29,175 bases of DNA, from positions 1 through 29,175 of IMG/VR virus record IMGVR_UViG_3300049489_000361. The stretch is one strand, 5' to 3'. Below the pieces are notes generated by a model. That model was not told the DNA's origin, ran no database searches, and was given only the letters and a program-made list of their open reading frames with translations. This DNA is from a virus. Both the position numbers and the translations under genes were made by a program. Below are positions 1 to 8,106 of the stretch, piece by piece (the stretch's first letter is position 1; the number at the start of each line of letters is the position of its first letter).

Positions 1-216
1 TTGTCTGAGTTTCTTCGTAGGCATACCGCAGAAATAAACCGCGCTGTGTATACTATCCATCAGAAAGACGCAGAAATCTCCCGCCTCACCGCCGCGCTGG
101 AGTGGTACGCGGATGCGCGTCACTATGACGGTGACGGATCAGCATATACCAGAACCGAAGCCGGGTGCGTTCTCGATTTTGGGCAGCGCGCCAGTCGCGC
201 ATTGGGGCGCGAATGA
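1..216 (+). CDS. small phage protein, possibly 5'-truncated
   Basis: The frame is open from the first base of the window (TTG) to TGA at 214-216, giving up to 71 aa. The true start may lie outside the window, because no ribosome binding site can be inspected. The N-terminal half looks helical and coiled-coil-like (repeated DAEISRLTAALEWY pattern). The C-terminal half contains a D/G-rich turn and an ...ASRALGRE tail, a layout common in small accessory proteins of tailed phages. Its stop overlaps the next start as ATGA, so it is the first visible cistron of a coupled four-gene plus-strand operon. No function can be assigned. Confidence 0.6.
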   Translation: MSEFLRRHTAEINRAVYTIHQKDAEISRLTAALEWYADARHYDGDGSAYTRTEAGCVLDFGQRASRALGRE

Positions 217-512
217 CCACGCCAAACGGTTACACCTGCCGTATCTGCGGGGTTGCCCTGACCGGCCTCCGGCGCAAACTCTGCCCGTCCCGCGAGTGCG
301 CTAACACGGCGCGCCACGAACTGCGCGCGCGGTTCGCACCCGGCGGCGCGAGGGGCAAGGTGGGACGGCCCGTGTTTTATTACCTTGTCGTGCGCGAGAA
401 TGACCAATTCCCGGTTGGCAAGATTTTCGCCGCCGCACAAATCAACGCAGAGATACGCGCGGGGCGGTTGGATAAGGACTGTTTCAAGGCATATCAGGAG
501 GTTAGGCAATGA
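213..512 (+). CDS. small zinc-finger-like protein
   Basis: The gene encodes 99 aa. The ATG at 213 is chosen because it forms an ATGA overlap with the previous stop; an upstream in-frame ATG at 165 would overlap that gene much more. The N-terminus carries CRIC, then CPSREC about 15 residues later, a likely four-cysteine zinc-binding knuckle. The rest is basic and contains GRPVFYYLV, which looks like a small beta-rich domain. Proteins of this kind in phages may bind nucleic acid or act as adaptors, but no specific family is recognised. It is translationally coupled to both neighbours. Confidence 0.7.
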   Translation: MTTPNGYTCRICGVALTGLRRKLCPSRECANTARHELRARFAPGGARGKVGRPVFYYLVVRENDQFPVGKIFAAAQINAEIRAGRLDKDCFKAYQEVRQ

Positions 513-637
513 ACGAACCCGACAACCCCGACCAACTTGCCGCCGCGCGCGGCTGTATCAATGGCGTTCTCGGTAGCGCGCCGATATGGGTATTTATTTT
601 TGTCGTGATTGGCGTTCTGCTGCGGTGGTTCCAATGA
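509..637 (+). CDS. small single-pass membrane protein (42 aa)
   Basis: The ATG at 509 overlaps the previous stop as ATGA and is preceded by AGGAGG about 8 nt upstream. The polar N-terminus (MNEPDNPDQLAAARGC) is followed by one hydrophobic segment, roughly residues 24-40 (PIWVFIFVVIGVLLRW). The gene is short, but the coupling, ribosome binding site and clean membrane segment make it credible. It could be a minor lysis or membrane accessory protein; that is a guess from topology and from the similar gene that follows. Confidence 0.65.
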   Translation: MNEPDNPDQLAAARGCINGVLGSAPIWVFIFVVIGVLLRWFQ

Positions 638-798
638 GCGACCACCTTGACCCCAGGCGCGGGCCTCGCATGCTTGCCAGGGCTATCATAATCATGGCTA
701 TGGTAATAATAGCGCTTGTTGTTGTCTCACAACTTATCCATCCCAACAGCGCCAGCGGTAATCCGCTATTGCTAATCGTGCTTATGCTACTGCGATAA
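634..798 (+). CDS. small membrane protein (54 aa)
   Basis: The ATG at 634 overlaps the previous stop as ATGA, so this start is preferred over the in-frame ATG at 586 that lies inside the upstream gene. A basic N-terminus (DPRRGPRM) is followed by a strongly hydrophobic segment near residues 14-36 (ARAIIIMAMVIIALVVVSQL) and a second hydrophobic stretch at the extreme C-terminus (LLLIVLMLL). This suggests one or two membrane passes with the positive end inside. It is the last gene before the terminator at 827-848. Role unknown; two adjacent tiny membrane proteins would fit a lysis or host-membrane function. Confidence 0.65.
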   Translation: MSDHLDPRRGPRMLARAIIIMAMVIIALVVVSQLIHPNSASGNPLLLIVLMLLR

Positions 799-826
799 TG
801 AGCACGGTTGTAACCTACGCAGTAAG

Positions 827-848
827 CCCCGCCAGCCGGCGGGGTTTT
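827..848 (+). terminator. intrinsic terminator of the plus-strand operon
   Basis: A perfect 7-bp stem (CCCCGCC at 827-833, GGCGGGG at 838-844) with a 4-nt loop is followed by TTTT. It lies 28 nt after the last plus-strand stop and directly beside the stop of the convergent minus-strand gene. Read on the minus strand the hairpin is not followed by a good T-run, so it mainly serves the plus-strand genes. Confidence 0.8.
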
Positions 849-849
849 G

Positions 850-1743
850 CTATCTGCCCAGCCAGTACGCCCAATCGGTCAGCGCCGCGTCGAACAGGTA
901 GGGGTATCCCTCGCGGATGACCGCAAACGCGTTAGCCATGTTCGGCTTTTTGCTCTCATCCATCGTGACATAGGCGAGGTGATCCTGGTTGACAAGAGAA
1001 CCGTTATCGACCACGCAGTAGCGCTTATACCTGTCCCGGCCAACCGCGGCATGGTGCTGGTGGTGCGAGATAATATGGCATTGGTGCTTGAGCGCAAGCT
1101 CTGCTCCTACCGTCAATTGGTTGACGCTGTACTCGCGCCCATGTGATACCCGCCACTCGCGCCCGCCGCTGGATAGGCGGCAGTAGCCAAAGTTTGAAGT
1201 TGTCACCTTTGCGGAGGTGGTCAACGTTGCAAATATATCCGCGTTCTCGAACGCGCCTTCGTTGGCCTTCTGCATCATGCGTTCGTGGTTCCCAGCCAGG
1301 ATGTACACGCGCTGGAATGTCTCCATCCAATCATCCAGCAGCAACCGCCCCGCGTCCCGTTCTTGCGCCCATGTGGGCGGGTTGGTGATGTGGGGAAAGC
1401 GGCTGTAGTGATCCATGTTGAAATAATCACCCGCGATTATTAGGGTGGTGATACCTAACTTTTCGCCTATTCTGCTCACAAGGTGCGCAAAATCCCAGTT
1501 TGTCGCCGGCACATGCACGTCACCGACAATCACAGCATCCCCGACAATCTCAAGCGGCGCGCCCAGGTCAATGACCTGAAACTCGCGCGGCGTGCCTTTG
1601 CGCTGGTGGTGATAGATCATCCCTTTTGCCGCGTCCAGCGTCATGCCGTACATTTTGCCAATCTGCGAATAGGATAGACCGCCCGCGTGGAGTGCTGCAA
1701 GCTCCCGCGCGAGTTTTAGCCTCTCAGGTGTTTGGTTATTCAT
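850..1743 (-). CDS. calcineurin-like metallophosphoesterase with N-terminal helix-turn-helix
   Basis: The protein is 297 aa. Residues 1-50 resemble a helix-turn-helix (GLSYSQIGKMYGMTLDAAKG). Residues 70-235 carry the metallophosphoesterase metal-site blocks in order: GDVH (D75, H77), AGDYFN (D106), GNHE (N152, H153), SHGR (H201) and a terminal H-Q-H block (H228, H230). Such enzymes hydrolyse phosphoesters at a two-metal centre; phage members may act on nucleic acid or nucleotides, but the substrate cannot be read from sequence. An AGGAGGG lies upstream of the ATG, though rather far away. It is the last gene of the minus-strand late operon and converges with the plus-strand operon. Confidence 0.88.
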   Translation of the reverse strand: MNNQTPERLKLARELAALHAGGLSYSQIGKMYGMTLDAAKGMIYHHQRKGTPREFQVIDLGAPLEIVGDAVIVGDVHVPATNWDFAHLVSRIGEKLGITTLIIAGDYFNMDHYSRFPHITNPPTWAQERDAGRLLLDDWMETFQRVYILAGNHERMMQKANEGAFENADIFATLTTSAKVTTSNFGYCRLSSGGREWRVSHGREYSVNQLTVGAELALKHQCHIISHHQHHAAVGRDRYKRYCVVDNGSLVNQDHLAYVTMDESKKPNMANAFAVIREGYPYLFDAALTDWAYWLGR

Positions 1744-1776
1744 CCGGTTTGTTGCCCTCCTACCGGCTATCGTGTG

Positions 1777-3066
1777 TTAGTATGCTATCGGCGTCCCGCT
1801 GTATACTCCCCCGCCCGTGAATTGGTGGATATAGGCCGCTGCAGTCGCGGCAATCTCGATATCCGTTGCGCTCCCGCTTGACCGGCAGGTGTCCAGCCAC
1901 ATTTTAGCGGTGTCGCTCCCGCCCGTGCCTACTGCCCAATTGGCGTCATTGACCGCGCTTGCGCTGTCGTAGGCGTTACAGCCCATGTTCCAAGACGTTG
2001 TGCCGCTGGTCACGTCATGGATATTGCGCCCGACGTTGCGCGCGTAATCGCCCATGAGACGGACAATCGAGCCGCCGTCGTGGATGCTGGAGCCGTTATC
2101 GATGTCCCCCGCAAGCCCGTTATCGCGCCCGGTACAGGTGATCTCCACAGACCGGCCCAAGAACGTGCCGGCTAGATAGTGGTAGTTGAACCCATCATCG
2201 ATATTGCGCGCCGCCGTGCAATCCTGGCAGTAGACCGTCGCCCCAACCGCCGTCAGGCCGTTGGCGTTGGAATACTTGAAAGTACAATCATTGAAATAAC
2301 CGGTTGGGCTTGCGCCAGCGGTCGCCAGCAGGTAGAACCCGCCGACCGTCCACCCGCCGACAAAATCCACGCCCTCGATATAGACCGTGCCAGAGCCCGA
2401 AAACTTGCCGGACGCCTGTACGTTGTTGAACATGCACAGTACATTGGCATCCGCCGCGCGGTCATCGGACAATCTAACCCACACATAGGTATTGTCGGTG
2501 TACCAACTGCCCGGCGTTGTGTCAACCGTCGCGGCATCGGCTACCAGGGTAAGCTTCTCATAATCCCCTTCAGCATCGACTACCCCCCGATCCCACACAG
2601 AGCCGATCAATGACCGCGATGTCCGGTAAGTGTTGGCCAGCCCCGCCCCCGACTGATTAGCCCAGGTGAGCGCCTCGGCAAAATTGCCGTTCACCACCCG
2701 CCCGCCGGTTGCAATCACCGACACGCTGCGCGTCTGGTTGGCAGTCCCCCAACCGTTCGTCAGGCCGTACAGCCCGGCGGCAACGTAGATCACATCAACG
2801 TCAGCCTTCGCCAGCGCAGTCGCAATCTTGCGCAAGGGTGCGCCTACCGTCAACCCATCGTTGCTATCACTCCCAGCTGTGGACACATAGTAGGCTTTGC
2901 CCGTCGGCCTATCTGCGTCAATTGTCCAATCCGGGCGCGCGCGGAATTGCCCTCCGTTCATCTGCGGGGTGAAGGCAAGCCAGCTAAACGCGGTATCGGG
3001 TGCGGTCACGTCCTGCCATGTACCTGCGATAATGCCGGGAATGATGTTGCGTATGGTGGTGCTCAT
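1777..3066 (-). CDS. right-handed beta-helix protein, probable tail fibre or tailspike
   Basis: The protein is 429 aa from the ATG at 3066, which overlaps the upstream stop as TAATG; an in-frame ATG at 3078 is less likely. After an N-terminal segment of about 55 residues comes YYVSTAGSDSNDG...APLRKI, the typical first rung of DUF1565/pectate-lyase-like right-handed beta-helices, followed by repeated short strands rich in G, N, D, A and T with Asn-ladder-like spacing. Parallel beta-helices at the end of a tail operon commonly form trimeric receptor-binding or polysaccharide-degrading spikes. Catalytic residues cannot be assigned. Its place after other distal tail genes supports a virion role. 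Confidence 0.75.
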   Translation of the reverse strand: MSTTIRNIIPGIIAGTWQDVTAPDTAFSWLAFTPQMNGGQFRARPDWTIDADRPTGKAYYVSTAGSDSNDGLTVGAPLRKIATALAKADVDVIYVAAGLYGLTNGWGTANQTRSVSVIATGGRVVNGNFAEALTWANQSGAGLANTYRTSRSLIGSVWDRGVVDAEGDYEKLTLVADAATVDTTPGSWYTDNTYVWVRLSDDRAADANVLCMFNNVQASGKFSGSGTVYIEGVDFVGGWTVGGFYLLATAGASPTGYFNDCTFKYSNANGLTAVGATVYCQDCTAARNIDDGFNYHYLAGTFLGRSVEITCTGRDNGLAGDIDNGSSIHDGGSIVRLMGDYARNVGRNIHDVTSGTTSWNMGCNAYDSASAVNDANWAVGTGGSDTAKMWLDTCRSSGSATDIEIAATAAAYIHQFTGGGVYSGTPIAY

Positions 3067-3677
3067 TACGCGCTCCACGCCCCGGTGGCAATCGGGATAA
3101 ACGCGCGCCGGTCGCCCGGGTAGAGGGTGAGGGTAGCCGCGCCGTTGACCGTCTCGGACCCTGAGCCGTCAACCGTGACATTACCTGAGCAACGGTTTTC
3201 GATGATCAGCGGTTTTGTCGTGCCTAAGGTACAGGCGGCGAGGGTGACTGTGTAAGTTGTCCCGGTACAGTAGATGTACTCATCTGTGGCAAGCGCCTGG
3301 TACAAGGCATTGACCGCCGTGATGGCGTACACTTCCGCCGCGTCAATGAGCGTTTGCAGGTCATCCTGCGCCACGCTCGACCCGTCAATGGTCTCAAGCG
3401 TAACAAGGTCAACTGCCGCGCCCGCCGCGAGGTAGACGCGGAAGTTCGTGCCGTTGGGTTTGGTGATCTTGTAGTAGGCCGTGCCGCTGTCGGGTACGCC
3501 AAGCGCGGAGCCTGCCGGGTTTGTGCCGTCGGCGTCGCTGGTAAACGTTGTCGTTGTCGCGGGGTAGACCTCGGTAGCCGTGGTAAACCCTTGCAATAAC
3601 TCAGCCGTCACCACCCCGTTACTCCACGGCTCGCCGCTGGGATAGTTGATTGTCCAGGTAATAGCCCTTGTGCCCAT
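3066..3677 (-). CDS. putative tail fibre/baseplate protein
   Basis: The protein is 203 aa with a strong AGGAGGG 4 nt before the ATG. Residues 1-90 are beta-rich and Thr-rich with a pattern seen in phage fibre N-terminal domains (NYPSGEPWSNGVV, then repeated VYPATTTTFTSD). A helical linker follows (ALYQALATDEYIYC), then a beta-sandwich ending in a G/T-rich tail. It lies between the M14-lectin gene and the beta-helix gene and is coupled to the latter, suggesting an adapter or fibre component. No specific family recognised. Confidence 0.6.
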   Translation of the reverse strand: MGTRAITWTINYPSGEPWSNGVVTAELLQGFTTATEVYPATTTTFTSDADGTNPAGSALGVPDSGTAYYKITKPNGTNFRVYLAAGAAVDLVTLETIDGSSVAQDDLQTLIDAAEVYAITAVNALYQALATDEYIYCTGTTYTVTLAACTLGTTKPLIIENRCSGNVTVDGSGSETVNGAATLTLYPGDRRAFIPIATGAWSA

Positions 3678-3686
3678 ATTTCCCTC

Positions 3687-5567
3687 CTATGCGTAATAAA
3701 TCGCCGGGCCTGTCCCCGCCCCGGTTAGTTGTGTCGTGCCGTCTGCCGTGCCATCCCCGCCCGGCGAGGCGGTGAGGCTGGACGTGTTGCCCTTCCAGTA
3801 AAATTGCAAGCCGCTGGAAATGGTATCCGGCGATTGCCCCGCCGCCAGGTTGGCAATATTCCCGGCTGTTAGAACAGTATTCCATACCCCGACCTGCGCC
3901 AGCTTGCCGTTCCAGTTTCGCGCGTCATCTGCTGTGCGGCCACCGAGACAATAGCTCCCCGTGTGGGTATCCTGCGTCGCCCCGTTCGTGGTTACGTCAT
4001 AACCGCTTGCCTCTACTCCATCCAGGTATAAATGGATGCCGGTCGCGTTGTTGAAAACGCCGTCCCATGTGACAAGGGCATGATGCCAACTGTTCGCAAA
4101 GTTGGCAAACACAGACCCAAGCCGTAAAATATCGGTAGCGCCGTTTGCGGTAAAACCAAGCTGGCGGCACGATCCCGCCGAACTATCTCGCGCATAGAAC
4201 ACTAGCCCATATGCGGCATCGCTCGCGTTTTGGATGTTAAGTATGTAGTCTGAGTTAGTGTCGGCTACTCCCTCTGTATATATCCACGCCGATATTGTGG
4301 TGGCGTGTCCGGTTGGGTTATAGGCGTTGGGAAAATCAATCCGGTCGGTCGTGCCATTGAAATCCCGGCTACCCACCCCCGGATTATTGGTAAACCGCCC
4401 CGCCGCCAACATATCCGCCACGGCCTCCATCGTCCGCGCCCCGGCCTGTTTCCACTCCGTCGGCCCCAGCGTCGTCACCCCGCCGTGGTCGGGCGCGCCA
4501 GCCATCTGGGTAGTCAAGCTGCGCCAGTAGTTGAAGATCATCGAAGCGGTTGTATCATCCGTGCGCTGGGTATAGGTCGCGTCCAGGGCTTGTACCGCCG
4601 CGATGTATGCTACCCATAGAGCAGTTGTGCTATCCCCGGTGATGCCTTTATTGCCATCGTTGGACATCCAGGAGTGATAGTCAAACCCTACGCCGATGGT
4701 ATCGGATACGTCCGCCGTCCAGGCTGCTTTGAAAGCGTCGACCGCCTCGTTCGTGCCGGTCGTATTCCATAACCTATTGTTGTCCTCGGTCGGTGTCTCA
4801 GGGGATGACCTAAACCAACCACCGTACACACCCTGCGGGTTGAGGCACGGGTATACGTACAATTCGCACCAATCCATCAGCGTCTTTTGCTTGTAACCGG
4901 TTGTGAGCGCCCAATTGACCGCGCCCTCCAGCATAAACCGCCCGATGTTCTCAGATGGGTGATTGCCGCTGGCAAGCACGACGCTGTTTTTGGTGTTCGC
5001 GGTCGCGTTTGCAAACCGCATCCCATAGTACGGCAGGGCCGGGATCGTCCCCCTCGCGTCGCCGTTATCCCGCGCCGTCGCGTTGCCCAGGATATAGTTG
5101 GTCGTGCTATCCGTCTCCCCCGCCAGGCTCGACGCACCCCACTCGGATACCATCCTCTGCGTGCGCGAGAACGGGTACATCGGCATAGCTGCGATATATA
5201 CCGTCCCGCCAGGAAACGCGGTGTTATGGTAAAACTCCAAATCCGTCGCGCCTATGGTGACGTTATCGAACAGATACCACGTATCCGTATCCGCCGCCGT
5301 CGCCCAACAGGCCAGCCACTCGCCGCTGACCATGTTGAAGTGTGCCGCCTTCGCAATCAAAAAATGCGGCGTCTTCCCCGCAAACTTTCCAGACCGCAAA
5401 GCCCACCAAGCCCATTTGCTATCCCAATGCGCGCGCGGGGTGATGCGGTAAACGTCGGCGGATACCTCCGCAAAAGTGGCATAGCTCCCCTGGTCGAAGT
5501 TGAACCCGGTCGGCGTCACGCCACCACTCAGCGGGCCAGCCGTGAGCAATTTGGATAGTTTCATCAT
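3687..5567 (-). CDS. M14-type zinc carboxypeptidase fused to LamG/concanavalin-like lectin domain
   Basis: The protein is 626 aa. Residues 20-130 resemble the beta-sandwich that precedes the catalytic domain in cytosolic carboxypeptidases (DVYRITPRAHWDSKWAWW). Residues 130-390 match the M14 fold: HPSE (H203, E206) and FDYHSW (H298) as zinc ligands, an NR pair (N264, R265) for substrate binding, and a plausible general base in GPTEW (E371). Residues 400-590 resemble a LamG-type lectin (ISAWIY, WHHALVTWDG, IHLYLDG). It likely sits on the tail tip to bind surface glycan and trim a peptide or polyglutamyl-like polymer; the substrate is unknown. Two adjacent ATGs overlap the lysozyme stop (ATGATGA); AAAGGGGG precedes them, so initiation at the second ATG is equally possible. 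Confidence 0.85.
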   Translation of the reverse strand: MMKLSKLLTAGPLSGGVTPTGFNFDQGSYATFAEVSADVYRITPRAHWDSKWAWWALRSGKFAGKTPHFLIAKAAHFNMVSGEWLACWATAADTDTWYLFDNVTIGATDLEFYHNTAFPGGTVYIAAMPMYPFSRTQRMVSEWGASSLAGETDSTTNYILGNATARDNGDARGTIPALPYYGMRFANATANTKNSVVLASGNHPSENIGRFMLEGAVNWALTTGYKQKTLMDWCELYVYPCLNPQGVYGGWFRSSPETPTEDNNRLWNTTGTNEAVDAFKAAWTADVSDTIGVGFDYHSWMSNDGNKGITGDSTTALWVAYIAAVQALDATYTQRTDDTTASMIFNYWRSLTTQMAGAPDHGGVTTLGPTEWKQAGARTMEAVADMLAAGRFTNNPGVGSRDFNGTTDRIDFPNAYNPTGHATTISAWIYTEGVADTNSDYILNIQNASDAAYGLVFYARDSSAGSCRQLGFTANGATDILRLGSVFANFANSWHHALVTWDGVFNNATGIHLYLDGVEASGYDVTTNGATQDTHTGSYCLGGRTADDARNWNGKLAQVGVWNTVLTAGNIANLAAGQSPDTISSGLQFYWKGNTSSLTASPGGDGTADGTTQLTGAGTGPAIYYA

Positions 5568-6490
5568 GCCCCCTTTACGGTCGCCATGAATTTTTCAAGC
5601 CGGTCAACCCGCGCGGTAAGCGCCGCCAAATCTCCCACGGCGGGAGGCGGCGGGGTGACAGGCGGCGGGGTTGTCTGCCCCATGCCGTATTCCGCGCGCA
5701 GTTCTGCGGGTGTCCCCTCCCATACATTCAGGTCAAGGGCGGACGGCGCGCCGCTCCCACCCAGCACTTCGGGGCAAGAGATAACCGCCGTCGAGGCGCT
5801 TGAGCCGTGATATTGGAAAAACCGGCGGTATTGTTTCGGCTTCGCGGTATTTTCGCCAAACCATAGCGGCTTTTGGATAGGCAGTCTGTCCTTGCGCACT
5901 TGCGCCAGCGGAGCGTGAAGGGCGGGTGTCGCGCTGGAATAATTCGCCGTCCAAATGATGATCTCTGGCCGCTGTTCAAGCCAGGTTTTCACGCTTGCCT
6001 GGTCCTCGATGAACGAGGCGCGCGAGTATAGGCCCAGCGGGATATTTGGAAAGCCGCCGGTCTTGCGCAGATCCGCTATCCGGTTGCGCAAATCCTCAAG
6101 GTAAGTGGCATTCCACACATCGCCGCCCCCCTGCGTCTCAAGGTCGAAGAAAAGCGCCTTGACCGCCTTCCATCCGTTTCCAGCCCTCAGCCCCTCTATG
6201 ATCTTTTGCAGGATGGGGTGTTTGTCGTTTACCTGCCCGGTCACGCCGCCCAGGGTGTAACCGCGCATGGTGTACCAGGAGCTATCGACGTACCAATAGG
6301 CCATGGGGACGGCGCCCGCGTCGTAGATGGATTGAACATGATCGGCGAATTTGCTATCCACGAACGCGCCGTTTTCGCTGCCTCCAAGTTTGGCGATACC
6401 GAAATCAATCACACCCGGCGCGATTTTTACGCTTGCCTGGTATCTGCTTACGTCGATACCCCACGCTTTGCCGTCCCAAATGTTAGCCAT
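5564..6490 (-). CDS. GH25 lysozyme (endolysin or tail lysin)
   Basis: The start at 6490 is chosen because GGAGGG stands 6 nt upstream and the previous gene ends at 6492; a longer frame to 6562 exists but overlaps that gene. Of 308 aa, residues 8-260 form a GH25 muramidase domain: GIDVSRYQ (D13), AYWYVD, FFDLE (D116, E118, the catalytic DxE), PLGLYSR, IWTANYSS, FFQYHG and LDLNVWEG. This family cleaves the beta-1,4 bond after N-acetylmuramic acid. A Pro-rich linker (274-283) leads to a short coiled coil (LTARVDRLEKFM) that could oligomerise or attach it to the virion. Being between the tail hub and fibre genes rather than next to the holin, it may be virion-associated. Confidence 0.9.
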   Translation of the reverse strand: MANIWDGKAWGIDVSRYQASVKIAPGVIDFGIAKLGGSENGAFVDSKFADHVQSIYDAGAVPMAYWYVDSSWYTMRGYTLGGVTGQVNDKHPILQKIIEGLRAGNGWKAVKALFFDLETQGGGDVWNATYLEDLRNRIADLRKTGGFPNIPLGLYSRASFIEDQASVKTWLEQRPEIIIWTANYSSATPALHAPLAQVRKDRLPIQKPLWFGENTAKPKQYRRFFQYHGSSASTAVISCPEVLGGSGAPSALDLNVWEGTPAELRAEYGMGQTTPPPVTPPPPAVGDLAALTARVDRLEKFMATVKGA

Positions 6491-6491
6491 G

Positions 6492-8105
6492 TTATACCCT
6501 CCTGGTATCCAATTCCCGCTGAAGCCTGACCGTGTACACGTCCTGCGTATCAGGCACGCCAAAATCTAAACTCACAGTCTCGCTTGCGTCGTCGTAGGTC
6601 GTGCCTGTGATAAGCAGAGTAAGCCCCGTCCCGCTCAGATCGTTGAGCCAGTTTTCAAACCGGATGCGCTTGCCCGGCGAAACTTCGCAGGCCGGGACAT
6701 ACTGCCAGGATTTTCCGCGTACCCCGCCCGTGATAATCACTTGCCCGTTAGCCTGCCATTGCAGGTCTTTGTGTTGCGCCAGGTAGCGCCGCCCGGCGTT
6801 GGTCGCGGTGGTGAGTGACGTTGTGGGCGCGTCGATCCACGCCTCGCGCCGCCCGTAGGCGGCTACGCTGGTAGCGTCGGTCAGGTTTGCATCATCATCC
6901 GGGGTTACATACAGCTCGCGCCCGTTGGCATCCTGATACCTTACCGCTATCCAATTCCAGACCTCGTCAAGCGACTGGCTAAAACTCAGGTCGCCGCTAA
7001 TCTCCGGCGCGTCAACCCTAATGCTGTAATCGTAGTCAGTTAGCGCGGGGACTTGCTCCAGAACAAGCCGGGGCAGTCCGTCACTTGCGTTTTCGCTCAA
7101 GCCGACATAGACCGCCCAGCGGTTGAAGCTGCTGTCCCCATACCCGGCGGCGCGGGTGAGAAGGTCGGCGTATTTCTCCGCGCCCTCGGCCACGAACGGC
7201 ACAAGGGAGAGGGTCAGCGCGCCTATTTGCGTCTCATCCGCTGAGAGATCCGTAACAATTGCACGGACATCTTTTGTAATCTCCTGCGCGTTGATGCTGC
7301 CCGTCTCGGTGTAGACAACGATGTTTGAAAACTCGCCGTAGACCGTGCCGTCACTAGGCGGGGTAGCGCCGCCAACCGTGCCGCATTGGAAATATAACCA
7401 AACCGTTTGCCTCGGTGTTCCGAGTGTTTCGTCTTTCGTCCCCGTTCCGCTTGCTGTTACGCCCGTGCCAATATCGGCGGCGGCGGTCGGGTCATACGCG
7501 CTAATTTTCCAATTCTGCGCGCCCTCTTGCAAATCATAGCTCCAGGTAATGCGCTTTATCGTCTGCCCGGTAGGGGCGGTGTAGACCACGCGCACATAAT
7601 CATTCTGCGCCCAGCCCGTCTCATTGCCGCTTGCATCCCGCGTGCTGTTTGGCGTGAACCTGATCCGGTTCTGCCGGTCAACCGTAGCCCATTGAAGCAG
7701 GCTTTTATCATTCGCCGCCGCCGCGCTGGTTGGGTTCTGCCAAACGTCCTCGCTCATTCTGGTATCCGCCCACGGCTTGCGGGTGGATCTCCGCTGTAGA
7801 AAGCGGCTCCACGCCCCCTCACACGTTACCGCCATGCCCATACCATCCGCGCGCGCCTGGGGGGTGATGTTGGAGATATAGCCCTCCCATACCATGCGCA
7901 AGCCGTTGTAAGCCGTCACCCGCTGCCCGTTGGTGACGCTCCAGCTTGCGGTGATGTCGCGGGGGACGTAGAACGTCAGTCCTACGCATTGGCCGCCAGG
8001 GTAGCACTTGACAAAGTTGATGTCTTGCGCTTTGTCAAGCCCGGCATTTATGGCAAGGGTTGTGCCGCTGGTGTAGGCTTGCAGGGTGATATTGTTGGCG
8101 TTCAT
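6492..8105 (-). CDS. tail tip/baseplate hub protein (Tal-like)
   Basis: The protein is 537 aa, starting 1 nt after the stop of the Dit gene, consistent with re-initiation. The N-terminal third has the pattern of siphovirus tail hub proteins (YVPRDITASW, AYNGLRMVWEGYISNI, MAVTCEGAWSRFL), that is, beta-barrel domains related to phage gp27/gp44-type hubs. A middle beta domain (about 170-270) and a region including EITKDVRAIVTDLSADETQIG and a C-terminal beta domain with RIRFENWL follow. Position right after Dit and before the lysozyme matches the usual tail-associated gene. It should form the trimeric hub under the distal tail ring. Confidence 0.72.
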   Translation of the reverse strand: MNANNITLQAYTSGTTLAINAGLDKAQDINFVKCYPGGQCVGLTFYVPRDITASWSVTNGQRVTAYNGLRMVWEGYISNITPQARADGMGMAVTCEGAWSRFLQRRSTRKPWADTRMSEDVWQNPTSAAAANDKSLLQWATVDRQNRIRFTPNSTRDASGNETGWAQNDYVRVVYTAPTGQTIKRITWSYDLQEGAQNWKISAYDPTAAADIGTGVTASGTGTKDETLGTPRQTVWLYFQCGTVGGATPPSDGTVYGEFSNIVVYTETGSINAQEITKDVRAIVTDLSADETQIGALTLSLVPFVAEGAEKYADLLTRAAGYGDSSFNRWAVYVGLSENASDGLPRLVLEQVPALTDYDYSIRVDAPEISGDLSFSQSLDEVWNWIAVRYQDANGRELYVTPDDDANLTDATSVAAYGRREAWIDAPTTSLTTATNAGRRYLAQHKDLQWQANGQVIITGGVRGKSWQYVPACEVSPGKRIRFENWLNDLSGTGLTLLITGTTYDDASETVSLDFGVPDTQDVYTVRLQRELDTRRV

Positions 8106-8106
8106 A

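Noticed and set aside
4887-5558. 223-codon plus-strand frame antisense to the M14 gene
   Set aside because: It is an Arg/Pro-rich shadow without domain features; the minus strand holds catalytic motifs in order.
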